From the NCBI RefSeq assembly GCF_014837055.1, contig NZ_JACSPQ010000017.1, forward strand, positions 186,001 through 250,000: 64,000 nt of DNA, given 5' to 3'. The DNA comes from Phocaeicola faecium (lineage in GTDB: Bacteria; Bacteroidota; Bacteroidia; Bacteroidales; Bacteroidaceae). Each line of letters starts with the position of its first letter. The first letter of the stretch is position 1. This document shows, piece by piece, positions 46,404 through 55,637 of the stretch. The translations under genes and the position numbers were made by a program. A model generated the notes under the pieces. That model had not been told where the DNA came from. It worked only from the letters and a program-made list of their open reading frames with translations, and made no database searches.

Positions 46404-46519
46404 AACGCATCCGCATGTGTCGGCTGACACATACGGATGCGTTACTTGTTTCTACCGCATGTGTATCTCAACACTTGCGGTAGAATTTTGAGCCTGTCAC
46501 TTGTCTGTAAAACAGGCTC
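46404..46519. terminator. three consecutive hairpins of modular repeats, cluster 7
   Basis: Hairpin 1 pairs AACGCATCCGCATGTGTC (46404-46421) with 46426-46443. Hairpin 2 pairs TTCTACCGCATGTGT (46450-46464) with ACACTTGCGGTAGAA (46471-46485) and is followed by TTTT. Hairpin 3 pairs GAGCCTGT (46490-46497) with ACAGGCTC (46512-46519). Each of the first two has one mismatch. They fill the gap between the convergent tamL and SusD genes and probably stop transcription from both sides. Confidence 0.8.
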
Positions 46520-46531
46520 TTAGGTGAAGTG

Positions 46532-48550
46532 TTATTGTTCGGCAGCCATATCAGTCGTAGTAGGCCAGTAAGGATTCTGATACAACGATGACAAGTCAAC
46601 CGATGCATTGTCTGAAGCGGTCAGCAAGAACTGACGGATGGGTAACGGGCGGAGGTAGTGAGCCAGATGCCATACGTATCCGTTGCGGAACACGTTGTTG
46701 TTCGTCATGTTCTTTTCATACGGGCGAAGGTATTCGCTCAGGCTGCGGTTGGATACGTTTGCCGATACGCTTCCGTCATCAACGAATGTTCCTCCGTAAT
46801 TCCAGCTTTCCATTGGCGTGTTCCACAGGTGGAAACCTTCTACGTGGTAAGGTTCGTTCTTCATTTGGTCGAGCGCGCGCCAGCGGGTCAAGTCCATCCA
46901 GCGTAATCCTTCAGCCATCAGTTCACAACGGCGTTCGCGGCGGATATTGTAAAGAATCGGGTCGGTCAGTTGTACGCCGGCTGAGTAAGAACCCCAGTCC
47001 AAGCGTTCGTTTGCCATGTTGGTAGCATCAATCGTAACCTGCGGGTCGACAGCATTTCCTGTAAATCCGGCAGCCGTACGGATAGCTCTCCAGTAAGTCA
47101 GAATCTTGTCGGATAATGTCTGTGTACGCTCGTATTCAGCTTCCATATAGTTGAGCAGTGCTTCGGTAGCGCGGAAAGTAATAGAACCTACGTAACCACC
47201 GTTTCCAGCAGTCAAAGCGCGGTCGAATGTTCCACCCTTGCGAATCGCATATCCCGTAGAGTATCCCCATTCTCCGTCACCACGCAGGATAGACGGTACG
47301 GGTTCGGTAGTAACTCCCTGATCGCCCGACGTATCATCCATGTTTTTGAACAAGTTGGTTTGTCCCGGTTCTTTCAGGAATATCTTCAGGCGCGGGTCGG
47401 CGTGTTGTCTTACCTCGCTGATGGTTTGGTCGGAATACGCAAATCCGTCGTGCGAAGCATAAATCGGTCTGCCGTCTTCCATTACGAAACTTTCTACCAT
47501 GCTGCGTGTCAAGCCGATGGCATAGTTACCACGTGTTACGGCAACTTCTACGTTATTTGTAACACCCAGACCCTTGCTGTATTCTCGCCACAGCAATACA
47601 TCGGCAAAGCCCGACATGTCTGTGCTTCCGAACATGCTGAAGTAAGGATTGTCAGGGTCAGATTCCGATTGAGGTACTGTTCCGGTGTTTTGCGTAAGGC
47701 TTCCGATGTATTTGTCGGCAACCTCCTCTGCACTTTCCGATGCTATCTGATAGAAGTATTCGATTTCGTTATCAATACTTCCCGACGGATATTCATAATT
47801 GGCATTATAGTCTTTCTCCTTGCCGGGCCATCCTTCGCCGTTGGGGACGAACGGAGTTCCTTTGAAGTATTTCAACCATGAAGCCTCGAACAGGGCGACA
47901 CGTGATTTGACAAGCGTGGCAACATCGGGCGACAAGCGGTTTTTACGGGTATCGAAGTTGTCGGTCATGCAGATGCGTGCGCTATCCAGATCGTTGATGA
48001 TGAAGCGTGCCACCTCGTTACGCGGACTGCGTGTTGAGGCTGCCACCAAGATGGCATTATCGTCGGGCAAAGCCTCCTTGATAATCGGCAGGTCGCCCCA
48101 CTTTTGGAGCATGGTGAAATAGCTGTAAGCGCGGAAGAAATAAAGTTCTCCGATGTACTGAAGGATATTCTGTTCTGAGCCGGATATTTCGCCGTTATAA
48201 TAATGTCCGAGTATCGTGTTGATAGAATAGTTGATATTCCGGATATTGGTCCAGCTCCAGTTGTCGCTATCATCCAAACCTACCAGCCACTGACCGGTGG
48301 CATATTTTCCATCGGCAGAAAGCCCCGTTTGGTTATCCGTATTATTGTCATTACCAAATGTCCCGTAGCTCCAAGAACCGTGTGAAGGAAGAACATCAGC
48401 ATAAAACTTGTTACAAACAGCCTGAAGTTGGTCTTCCGTCTGATAATAATCTTCGGGAATTACATAAGAAGGCGGCTGCTTGTCTAAGAAATCTTCACAA
48501 GAAACAAGCGTGGTCGCTAATAAAGCGATAGATATATATTTTAGTTTCAT
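46532..48550 (-). CDS. SusD/RagB-like glycan-binding lipoprotein
   Basis: Cell-surface lipoprotein that captures a glycan or other ligand and closes over the SusC channel. The lipobox lies in IALLATTLVSCEDFLDKQP, with Cys as the first mature residue. The SusD N terminus (SYVIPEDYYQTEDQLQAVCN) and TPR-like segments (GELYFFRAYSYFTMLQKWGDLP) follow. The C-terminal pattern RRERRCELMAEGLRWMDLTRW is diagnostic. ATG at 48550 is used; a longer in-frame start at 48592 would overlap the SusC end and precede the signal peptide. It is 672 residues long, starting 17 nt after the SusC stop. No substrate can be assigned because no enzyme genes are nearby. Confidence 0.94.
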   Translation of the reverse strand: MKLKYISIALLATTLVSCEDFLDKQPPSYVIPEDYYQTEDQLQAVCNKFYADVLPSHGSWSYGTFGNDNNTDNQTGLSADGKYATGQWLVGLDDSDNWSWTNIRNINYSINTILGHYYNGEISGSEQNILQYIGELYFFRAYSYFTMLQKWGDLPIIKEALPDDNAILVAASTRSPRNEVARFIINDLDSARICMTDNFDTRKNRLSPDVATLVKSRVALFEASWLKYFKGTPFVPNGEGWPGKEKDYNANYEYPSGSIDNEIEYFYQIASESAEEVADKYIGSLTQNTGTVPQSESDPDNPYFSMFGSTDMSGFADVLLWREYSKGLGVTNNVEVAVTRGNYAIGLTRSMVESFVMEDGRPIYASHDGFAYSDQTISEVRQHADPRLKIFLKEPGQTNLFKNMDDTSGDQGVTTEPVPSILRGDGEWGYSTGYAIRKGGTFDRALTAGNGGYVGSITFRATEALLNYMEAEYERTQTLSDKILTYWRAIRTAAGFTGNAVDPQVTIDATNMANERLDWGSYSAGVQLTDPILYNIRRERRCELMAEGLRWMDLTRWRALDQMKNEPYHVEGFHLWNTPMESWNYGGTFVDDGSVSANVSNRSLSEYLRPYEKNMTNNNVFRNGYVWHLAHYLRPLPIRQFLLTASDNASVDLSSLYQNPYWPTTTDMAAEQ

Positions 48551-48567
48551 AATCGTATTCCTCTTAA

Positions 48568-51500
48568 TTAAAATGTAATGTTTAAGCCACATGATAAAGT
48601 TTTTGACAACGGATAGGCGTTACCGTTACCACCGTTACCTCCGGCAATGGTTTCAGGGTCAAACTGAGAGGCAAGGCTGGTGCCTGTCCACAAGTTTTCA
48701 CCGGAGAAGTAAACGCGAAGATTCTGGATTCCCCAGCGGTTTGTGAGGCGTGCCGGGAATGTATAACCAATCTGTAAGTTTTTCAGACGGATATAAGCTG
48801 CGCTTTGCAGGTAACCCGTTTGACATTGCTGGTTCTTGTCGCTATACAGCGGACGCGGCAGATAAGAGTCGAGGTTTACGTCTTGGTAACCGTTTTGTAC
48901 TGACCAGCTGTTTTCATCACGGAAATAATCAGAAACGGCTTCCAGTCCGGTAGCCCACCACTGTCCGTTGCTTGCCGCACCAAACAAGTAAGTACTTCCC
49001 TGCCAGTAATCACGTTTACCTACACCTTGGAAGAATACGCGGACATCAAATCCTTTCCAGCTTGCATTCAGGTCGAGACCGAAGAGATAACGCGGCGTGC
49101 TGTTTCCAATCACCGTACGGTCTCCCGTATCACCCAATGTTCCCGAACCTCCTGAGATTCTTCCATCGCCGTTGGTATCTGCATACATGATATCACCCGC
49201 AGCCCATGATGAACCTAAGGCATCTTGTCCTCCGTTAGGCAGAGTAGCCAAGTGGTCCGCCATTTCTTGGTCTGTCTTGGCAATTCCAATCGTGGTATAT
49301 CCCCAGATTTCGTTGATGTAACGTCCCGCGATGTAAGTATCAACGGCATTGGTCGGGTTATTCGGATAGCGCAGAATCTTGGTACGTGCATCTGCTACGT
49401 TGAATTTGATTCCGTAAGAAAGTCCGTTATCCAAGCGGTCGTTCCAACCGATAGAAAGTTCCCAACCCGAAGTACGCAAGTCGGTATTGTTGGTTACCGG
49501 GACATCAGTACCCAAGATAGCCGGAAGTTCGGGAGCGTTACCCACCATGTCTTTGGTATTACGAACGTAGTAATCGAACGAACCGGTCAGACGGTTATCA
49601 AACAATCCCCAGTCAAGACCAACGTTATACGATTCGATGGTTTCCCATGTCAGTACCGTAGAAACAAGTCCCGGAGCCGTTGCCGTATTCGGTTTCACCC
49701 CATTCATCAGCCATGAACCGTCAGAAGCACCTACTGTCATGGTTTGGAATGTCTGATACCAGTTCGTTGTATTTTGGTTACCTAACGAACCGTAAGAAGC
49801 ACGCAGTTTCAGTGTACCAACGATATTGTTAATCGGTTCGAAGAAGTTTTCGCGTGCGATATTCCATCCCAAAGATACAGACGGGAATGCCTTCCACTGA
49901 TTTCCCTTACGGAAGCGTGAAGTACCATCGGCACGCAGGTTGGCTTCAATCAGATATTTGCCGTCGAAGTCATAGTTTACACGGGCGAAGAAACCGGCGG
50001 TAGTCCATTCATTGCGCGAACCGTTTACGTCCGGCGTAATGGGATTTCCGTTCACATCCAGTCCGGTAGTCAAGTCCACTTCCGATTTATCGGGGAACAT
50101 CACACCGTTGTTCTGCAATCCGAATTGAGTTTGTTTCAAATCCTCGGCTTGGAAACCACCCATTACATGCAAGTTATGCTTGTCGTTAAATGAATGCGTG
50201 TATTCCGTATAGGCTTGGAAGTTGTAATAATTCTCTTTGTAGTAATCTTCGTGAACGTTCGAACTATCTGTATAGCGGTAAGGATTACCATTGATGTCGT
50301 GGTTATATTGCATCTGGCTGTCCCAGTGACGGTTTGCCGAATTAATATGATAGTTGAAATCAATGTGTGTAATCCAGTTCTTGATCGGTTCGATTTGGAA
50401 ACTGATTTGGTGGTACGTATCATCGGTCTGTGTTTTATCTACACCACCTTCTGCCAAGCCCAAAGCCGGAGACGGAGCCGAGAAGTAATACCCGTTGCGG
50501 TCGTACAGCGGAAGAATCGGCCATCCCTGACGTGCCATATCGTTATACAGACTTTCAGTCAATGTAGCCGGACGCTTGTAATCCTCGCGAGTAAAACGCA
50601 TGGTATAGTTAAACCGTAACCATTCGGTGATTTCCGAGCCAATCTTAGCCGTTGCGTTGAAACGTTTCAAGCCTTCTTCTCCCAGCTCCATGAAGCCGCC
50701 CTGATCAAGGTAGTTGAACGAAGCATAATAATTCAGCTTTTTCGTTCCGCCGTTTACGCTGAAGTTATGTTCTTGAGAGAACGTCCATTTTTTATATATA
50801 GCGTCATACCAGTCTACATCATCGATACCGTTGGCATATCCATCCAGCCACTGTCCGTTTTCGTTAGCTCCGATGCTGTATAAGATAGTTCCGTCTTCTG
50901 TGATGCGTTGTCCCGGTCCGTAAGGCTGTGCATTGTGGTAAGCTACGATTTGATCCATACGTTCCGGAGTGAAATATACGCCGTTACCTCCGTTGGCAAA
51001 CGTATCGTTCATCCAGCTGGCGAAATTCACCGAGTTCATCATGTGATTCATGTTTACCGGCGTACCCCAGCGGAAACTGTTGTTATAGTTCACGGTTGTT
51101 TTTCCTTCCGTGCTGCCCGATTTGGTTGTAATTAAAATCACACCGAAGGGCGCACGCGAACCGTAAATTGACGAAGCTGCCGCGTCTTTCAAAACCGAAA
51201 TGCTGGCAATATCCTGCGGGTTGATGGTATTCAGGTCGCCTTCCATACCGTCGATCAATACCAGCGGGTCTCCGCTTGTTCCTTGTCCGATGGTGGTTGT
51301 ACCACGTACGTTAATGCTCGGCGTGTTTTCCAAGCTACCGTTGGTTTGTGTAATCTGCAATCCCGGAACCACACCTTGAAGGGCTTGAGTAACGTTGGTA
51401 ACCGGACGCTGAGCGATTTCTTCCTGCGTAACCACACCTACCGCACCGGTAAGGTTTACTTTCTTTTGCGTACCGAAACCCACTACTACCACTTCGTCCA

Positions 51501-51885
51501 ATACTTCAGTATCTTCTTTTAAGGTAACATTGATGGCTTTTCCCGGTTCTACTTTAATTTCTTGTGTTTTAAAGCCGATGAAAGAAATCTCCAACGTAGC
51601 GCCCGAAGATACGGATAGAGAAAAGTTTCCGTCTAAGTCTGTAACCGTTCCGTTTGTAGTACCTTTCTCAACTACGCTGGCTCCGATAACAGGTTCGCCC
51701 ATAGCGTCTCTTACTGTTCCGCTGATTGAAACTTTGTTTTGGAGGGATGATTGCGTAACGGGAAATGATTCCGACGCAGCAAATACAGATGCTGGGCTTG
51801 CTATGAAACCCGCAGACAGCAACAGGGAATAAAGGACAGCCCGTTGCCGCTTGTTCATCAATACATCGTTTCTCATGTTTTTCAA
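48568..51885 (-). CDS. SusC-like TonB-dependent outer-membrane transporter
   Basis: Imports a ligand across the outer membrane together with the SusD protein downstream. The signal peptide ends near ASPASVFA. A carboxypeptidase-D-like domain (VSISGTVRDAMGEPVIGASV) is followed by the SusC signature with TonB-box-like residues DEVVVVGFGTQKKVNLTGAV. The plug carries DPLVLIDGMEGDLNTINPQD and SVLKDAAASSIYGSRAPFGV. The barrel ends KTLSCGLNITF with terminal Phe. At 1105 residues it is complete; the start could also be the ATG at 51876 or the one at 51858. It is unrelated in sequence detail to the first SusC of the window. No sigma/anti-sigma pair or HTCS lies next to it. Confidence 0.94.
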   Translation of the reverse strand: MKNMRNDVLMNKRQRAVLYSLLLSAGFIASPASVFAASESFPVTQSSLQNKVSISGTVRDAMGEPVIGASVVEKGTTNGTVTDLDGNFSLSVSSGATLEISFIGFKTQEIKVEPGKAINVTLKEDTEVLDEVVVVGFGTQKKVNLTGAVGVVTQEEIAQRPVTNVTQALQGVVPGLQITQTNGSLENTPSINVRGTTTIGQGTSGDPLVLIDGMEGDLNTINPQDIASISVLKDAAASSIYGSRAPFGVILITTKSGSTEGKTTVNYNNSFRWGTPVNMNHMMNSVNFASWMNDTFANGGNGVYFTPERMDQIVAYHNAQPYGPGQRITEDGTILYSIGANENGQWLDGYANGIDDVDWYDAIYKKWTFSQEHNFSVNGGTKKLNYYASFNYLDQGGFMELGEEGLKRFNATAKIGSEITEWLRFNYTMRFTREDYKRPATLTESLYNDMARQGWPILPLYDRNGYYFSAPSPALGLAEGGVDKTQTDDTYHQISFQIEPIKNWITHIDFNYHINSANRHWDSQMQYNHDINGNPYRYTDSSNVHEDYYKENYYNFQAYTEYTHSFNDKHNLHVMGGFQAEDLKQTQFGLQNNGVMFPDKSEVDLTTGLDVNGNPITPDVNGSRNEWTTAGFFARVNYDFDGKYLIEANLRADGTSRFRKGNQWKAFPSVSLGWNIARENFFEPINNIVGTLKLRASYGSLGNQNTTNWYQTFQTMTVGASDGSWLMNGVKPNTATAPGLVSTVLTWETIESYNVGLDWGLFDNRLTGSFDYYVRNTKDMVGNAPELPAILGTDVPVTNNTDLRTSGWELSIGWNDRLDNGLSYGIKFNVADARTKILRYPNNPTNAVDTYIAGRYINEIWGYTTIGIAKTDQEMADHLATLPNGGQDALGSSWAAGDIMYADTNGDGRISGGSGTLGDTGDRTVIGNSTPRYLFGLDLNASWKGFDVRVFFQGVGKRDYWQGSTYLFGAASNGQWWATGLEAVSDYFRDENSWSVQNGYQDVNLDSYLPRPLYSDKNQQCQTGYLQSAAYIRLKNLQIGYTFPARLTNRWGIQNLRVYFSGENLWTGTSLASQFDPETIAGGNGGNGNAYPLSKTLSCGLNITF

Positions 51886-51913
51886 GTTTAAGATATGTGA
51901 TTGTTAATTCGAC

Positions 51914-51922
51914 GCAAAGCTA
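51914..51922 (-). promoter_or_regulatory. -7 promoter element of the SusC/SusD operon
   Basis: The minus strand reads TAGCTTTGC, an exact TAnnTTTG match 29 nt upstream of the SusC start. Confidence 0.6.
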
Positions 51923-52042
51923 TTAAATTTTTGTATAATTGGATAAATAAAAATCAAGCAGAATTAGTCGAAAATCGTTCAAAGAAGAAGGGCTGGCAAT
52001 CATTTTAATAGGGTGAAAATTGTGCATTACAACCCCTGAAAA

Positions 52043-52126
52043 GTTTGTCGGGATGAAATTTTATTTCTATTCGAAACGTTGGCAAACGCTATGGGATAGA
52101 CTTGGTAACACATGCGGATGCGTTTT
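52043..52126. repeat. modular intergenic repeat, cluster 8
   Basis: The 34-nt block 52043-52076 matches 38075-38108 (29/34). It is followed by AACGCTATGGGATAG (52085-52099) and ACACATGCGGATGCGTTTT (52108-52126). It occupies the 51886-52204 gap between divergent SusC and cyclophilin genes; otherwise only promoter elements are visible there. Confidence 0.7.
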
Positions 52127-52176
52127 GGGCATGTAAAAAGGAAGGCAGACATGCTGATTCTTCGCGGTAAAAAACG

Positions 52177-52185
52177 TATTTTTGC
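52177..52185 (+). promoter_or_regulatory. -7 promoter element of the cyclophilin operon
   Basis: TATTTTTGC matches TAnnTTTG exactly, 19 nt before the cyclophilin ATG. Confidence 0.55.
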
Positions 52186-52204
52186 AGGCAAACAACCGTA
52201 GAAT

Positions 52205-53050
52205 ATGAAAAAGGTATTTTTTTTATTATTAACCCTGACGGCTTGGAGCATGGCGGTATGCACGGGCTGTCAACAAAAAAGCAATTCCATGAACAAGGGA
52301 GATGAAACGTTGGTAAAGTTTGAAACCACAGAAGGAAACATTACGATTAAACTGTATAATGAAACGCCGAAACATCGCGATAACTTTATTAAGTTAGTAA
52401 AAAACGGTACGTATGACAGCACTTTATTCCATCGCGTGATTAAGAATTTCATGATTCAGGCAGGCGACCCGAAGAGTAAGGATGCGGCTGATACGGCAAT
52501 GTTGGGAAACGGTGACGTGGGTTACACGATTCCGGCAGAAATCAATCCGAAATTTTTCCATCGCAGGGGAGTGCTGGCGGCTGCTCGTCAGAGCGATGAA
52601 GTGAACCCGAAACGCGAATCATCGGGATGCCAGTTCTATATCGTGACCGGAAGAAAGTTCAGCGAGGCGCAGTTGATTGACTTGGAAAACCAGTTGAATG
52701 AATCTCGCGTAGGCGAAGTATTCAATGAGCTGGCTCGTAAGCACATGAAAGAAATCTACAAGATGCGTCGTGCGGGCGATAACGACGGTTTGCTGGAACT
52801 GCAAGACAAACTTGAGGCAGAAGCACGTGCCCAAGTGGATAAAGAGCCGGCGTTGCAGTTCAGCAAAGAGCAAGTTCAAGCCTACACCACGGTAGGAGGT
52901 GCGCCCCATTTGGATGGAGCTTATACCGTATTCGGTGAAGTGACAGAGGGCATGGACGTGGTTGATAAAATAGGAAACGCGAAGACCGGCCGTGCCGACC
53001 GCCCGGTGACAAATATTCGAATACTTAAAGCAGAGGTGTTGGAAAAATGA
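52205..53050 (+). CDS. cyclophilin-type peptidyl-prolyl isomerase, lipoprotein with helical insert
   Basis: Envelope foldase that isomerises X-Pro bonds. The signal is AWSMAVCTGCQQ with a lipobox Cys. The cyclophilin core appears as TTEGNITIKLYNETPKHRDN, the active-site segment STLFHRVIKNFMIQAGDP, and later ESSGCQFYIVTGRKF. The closing DGAYTVFGEVTEGMDVVDKI is also present. Between the last two core segments lies a charged, mostly helical insert of about 75 residues (roughly 160-235: LIDLENQLNE, ARKHMKEIYKMRRAG) absent from minimal cyclophilins. Length is 281. Its stop overlaps the M16 protease ATG by four bases, so the two are cotranscribed. Confidence 0.92.
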   Translation: MKKVFFLLLTLTAWSMAVCTGCQQKSNSMNKGDETLVKFETTEGNITIKLYNETPKHRDNFIKLVKNGTYDSTLFHRVIKNFMIQAGDPKSKDAADTAMLGNGDVGYTIPAEINPKFFHRRGVLAAARQSDEVNPKRESSGCQFYIVTGRKFSEAQLIDLENQLNESRVGEVFNELARKHMKEIYKMRRAGDNDGLLELQDKLEAEARAQVDKEPALQFSKEQVQAYTTVGGAPHLDGAYTVFGEVTEGMDVVDKIGNAKTGRADRPVTNIRILKAEVLEK

Positions 53051-54285
53051 TTCAAGTAAACCGACATACGCTTGCCAACGGGTTGCGCATCGTACATAAT
53101 GAAGATAACTCGACACAGATGGTTGCTCTGAACATACTTTACGATGTAGGTGCCCGCGATGAAGACCCTGCACATACAGGCTTTGCCCATCTGTTCGAAC
53201 ACCTGATGTTCGGTGGCTCGGTAAACGTGCCCGATTATGATACGCCCGTGCAGAATGCAGGAGGCGAGAATAACGCATGGACGAACAACGACATTACGAA
53301 TTATTATATAACCTTGCCTTACCAAAATGTGGAAACAGGTTTTTGGCTGGAAAGCGACCGTATGTTGAGTCTTGATTTCTCTCCCCGCAGTTTGGAGGTA
53401 CAGCGTCAGGTAGTTATCGAAGAGTTTAAGCAGCGAAACCTGAACCAACCCTACGGAGATGCTTCCCATTTGCTTCGGGAAATGGCGTATCAGACTCATC
53501 CTTACCGCTGGCCCACCATCGGGAAAGAGATTAGCCATATAGCGAATGCCACACTTGAGGAAGTGAAAGATTTTTTTTTCCGCTTTTATGCGCCTAATAA
53601 CGCGATTCTTGCTGTGACAGGACATATTTCGTTTGACGAAACAGTCCGGCTGGCTGAGAAATGGTTTGGCAGCATACCGTCGAGAGATGTCCGTGTACGT
53701 AAGTTGCCCGAAGAAACACTCCAGACCTCGATACGCCGCATGACGGTAGAGCGTCCTGTTCCGGTTGATGCTTTGTACATGGCGTTTCACATGTGTAACC
53801 GCCATCACGCCGATTATTATGTCTATGATATGATAACCGATGTGTTGTCGAGCGGACGTTCCTCCCGTTTCATCCGCTCGCTTGTACACGACCGGAAACT
53901 GTTTACTTCCATCGATGCCTATATATCGGGCAGTTTGGACGAAGGGTTGATATTCGTTACCGGGAAACCGTCGGAAGGGGTGACGCTGGAACAGGCGGAA
54001 CATGCTGTTTGGGAAGAACTGGAACGCTTGAAAACCGTGCCCGTAGCCGAAGTGGAATTAGAGAAAGTAAAAAACCGCTATGAGAGCGAACAGATATTCA
54101 ATAATATGAATTATCTGAATCTGGCTACCAATCTGGCATACTTTGAGCTGGTTAATCGGGCAGAAGATATAAATGATGAAGTAGGCAAGTATCGGTCGGT
54201 AACAGCCGCTCAGATTCAGGAGGTGGCAACTCGGTGTTTCGTACCGGAAAATTGCAGTGTACTTTATTATAAGAAGCAATCATGA
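53047..54285 (+). CDS. M16 family zinc metallopeptidase
   Basis: Insulinase/processing-peptidase-like enzyme. The inverted zinc motif HxxEH is in TGFAHLFEHLMFGGS, and the distal Glu region is RQVVIEEFKQRNLNQPYGD. The C-terminal M16 half (RRMTVERPVPVDALYMAFHM, DVLSSGRSSRFIRSLVHDRK) is complete. No signal peptide is seen, suggesting the cytoplasm. At 412 residues it is one half-size subunit; many M16 enzymes act with an inactive partner, but none is adjacent. The ATG overlaps the cyclophilin stop, and the MATE gene follows after 23 nt. Confidence 0.93.
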   Translation: MIQVNRHTLANGLRIVHNEDNSTQMVALNILYDVGARDEDPAHTGFAHLFEHLMFGGSVNVPDYDTPVQNAGGENNAWTNNDITNYYITLPYQNVETGFWLESDRMLSLDFSPRSLEVQRQVVIEEFKQRNLNQPYGDASHLLREMAYQTHPYRWPTIGKEISHIANATLEEVKDFFFRFYAPNNAILAVTGHISFDETVRLAEKWFGSIPSRDVRVRKLPEETLQTSIRRMTVERPVPVDALYMAFHMCNRHHADYYVYDMITDVLSSGRSSRFIRSLVHDRKLFTSIDAYISGSLDEGLIFVTGKPSEGVTLEQAEHAVWEELERLKTVPVAEVELEKVKNRYESEQIFNNMNYLNLATNLAYFELVNRAEDINDEVGKYRSVTAAQIQEVATRCFVPENCSVLYYKKQS

Positions 54286-54308
54286 ACTTATACCAAAAAG
54301 TGTAACAA

Positions 54309-55634
54309 ATGAAACAATCTCATTATCGGGCGTTGCTTGAATTGGGCCTGCCTATCGTTGTGGGGCAAATAGGAGTGATAATCTTGGGTTTTGCCGATAC
54401 GCTGATGGTAGGTCATCATAGTTCAAACGAACTTGCTGCGGCAAGTTTTGTGAACAACATGTTTACGCTTGCCATTATCTTCAGTACCGGATTTTCGTAC
54501 GGGCTGACTCCCGTTGTGGGAAGCCTGTTCGGTCAAGGTAAGAAAGAAGAGGCGGGGAATGCTTTGAAAAACAGTCTCGCCGCAAATACGCTGTTGGCAG
54601 TTATTGTTTGCATGGTAATGTTTGCCCTTTATCAGAATATAGGCCGCTTGGGGCAGCCGGAAGAACTGTTGCCCTTTATGCGTCCTTATTATCTGGTATT
54701 GCTCGTTTCGTTGCCTTTTGTATTGTGGTTTAACGGGTTTAAGCAATTTACTGATGGCATTACCGATACGAAAGTGTCTATGTGGATTTTATTGGGCGGA
54801 AACCTTTTGAACATTATCGGCAACTATATTCTGATTTACGGTAAATTGGGGATGCCTGAAATGGGGCTGACGGGTGCCGGTGTGTCCACGCTCGTATCCC
54901 GTATCCTGATGGTACTTGCCTATCTTGCACTGTTTTTCGGCACGTCGCGTTACGACGTGTTCAAACGCGGATTCCATCGTGGTAAAGTAAACCGTAAGGA
55001 TTTTATGTTGCTGAACAAATTGGGACTTCCCATTGCCGGACAAATGGGGATGGAGACGGCTTCTTTCAGTTTGAGTGCCATTATGGTAGGATGGCTGGGT
55101 AGTACGGAGTTGGCGGCTCACCAAGTTATGATTGCCGTATCTCAGGTCTGTTTCATGATGTATTACGGAATGGGTGCGGCCGTTTCTGTACGTATCAGTA
55201 ATTTTTACGGTCAGAAAGACATTACATCGGTAAAGCAAATAGCCAATAATGGATTCCACCTGATGTTATGCCTGTTGGTGCTAACCTGCATTCCTATTTT
55301 TTGTCTGCGCCATTATATCGGAGGATGGTTTACCGACGATGCAGCCGTCAGTGTAATGGTTGTCCAGTTGATAATTCCCTTCCTTATCTACCAGTTCGGT
55401 GATGGATTGCAAATCAATTTTGCGAATGCTTTGCGAGGTATCGCTGATGTACGCCCGATGATGTGGTGCTCGTTTATTGCCTATTTTATCATATCATTGC
55501 CTGCGGGCTATCTGTTTGCCTTTGTCTGCGGGTGGGGAATTACCGGAATCTGGATGGCTTTTCCCTTCGGTTTAACCTCGGCAGGCATTATGTATTACCT
55601 GCGTTTCAGGTATAAAACAAAGAAAGGAGTCTGA
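54309..55634 (+). CDS. MATE-family multidrug/metabolite exporter
   Basis: Inner-membrane antiporter that exports cationic compounds using ion gradients. About twelve hydrophobic segments are visible, beginning ALLELGLPIVVGQIGVIILG. MATE signatures occur in FADTLMVGHHSSNELAAAS and GFSYGLTPVVGSLFGQGKKEEAG, with the duplicated second half starting LGLPIAGQMGMETASFSLSA. The 441 residues are normal for NorM-type proteins. It lies in the same run as the M16 protease and the histidine kinase, which begins 3 nt later after a Shine-Dalgarno-like AAAGGAG. Its substrate is unknown. Confidence 0.93.
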   Translation: MKQSHYRALLELGLPIVVGQIGVIILGFADTLMVGHHSSNELAAASFVNNMFTLAIIFSTGFSYGLTPVVGSLFGQGKKEEAGNALKNSLAANTLLAVIVCMVMFALYQNIGRLGQPEELLPFMRPYYLVLLVSLPFVLWFNGFKQFTDGITDTKVSMWILLGGNLLNIIGNYILIYGKLGMPEMGLTGAGVSTLVSRILMVLAYLALFFGTSRYDVFKRGFHRGKVNRKDFMLLNKLGLPIAGQMGMETASFSLSAIMVGWLGSTELAAHQVMIAVSQVCFMMYYGMGAAVSVRISNFYGQKDITSVKQIANNGFHLMLCLLVLTCIPIFCLRHYIGGWFTDDAAVSVMVVQLIIPFLIYQFGDGLQINFANALRGIADVRPMMWCSFIAYFIISLPAGYLFAFVCGWGITGIWMAFPFGLTSAGIMYYLRFRYKTKKGV

Positions 55635-55637
55635 GTT

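Noticed and set aside
45643-46416. 257-codon minus-strand frame
   Set aside because: Antisense to the tamL barrel; low-quality composition and no start context.
48550-48592. longer SusD start at 48592
   Set aside because: It would overlap the SusC coding end and place extra residues before the lipoprotein signal peptide; ATG 48550 fits better.
52921-54003. 360-codon open frame on the minus strand
   Set aside because: It is antisense to the M16 protease and the end of the cyclophilin gene, whose motifs are unmistakable; its translation has no recognisable domain.
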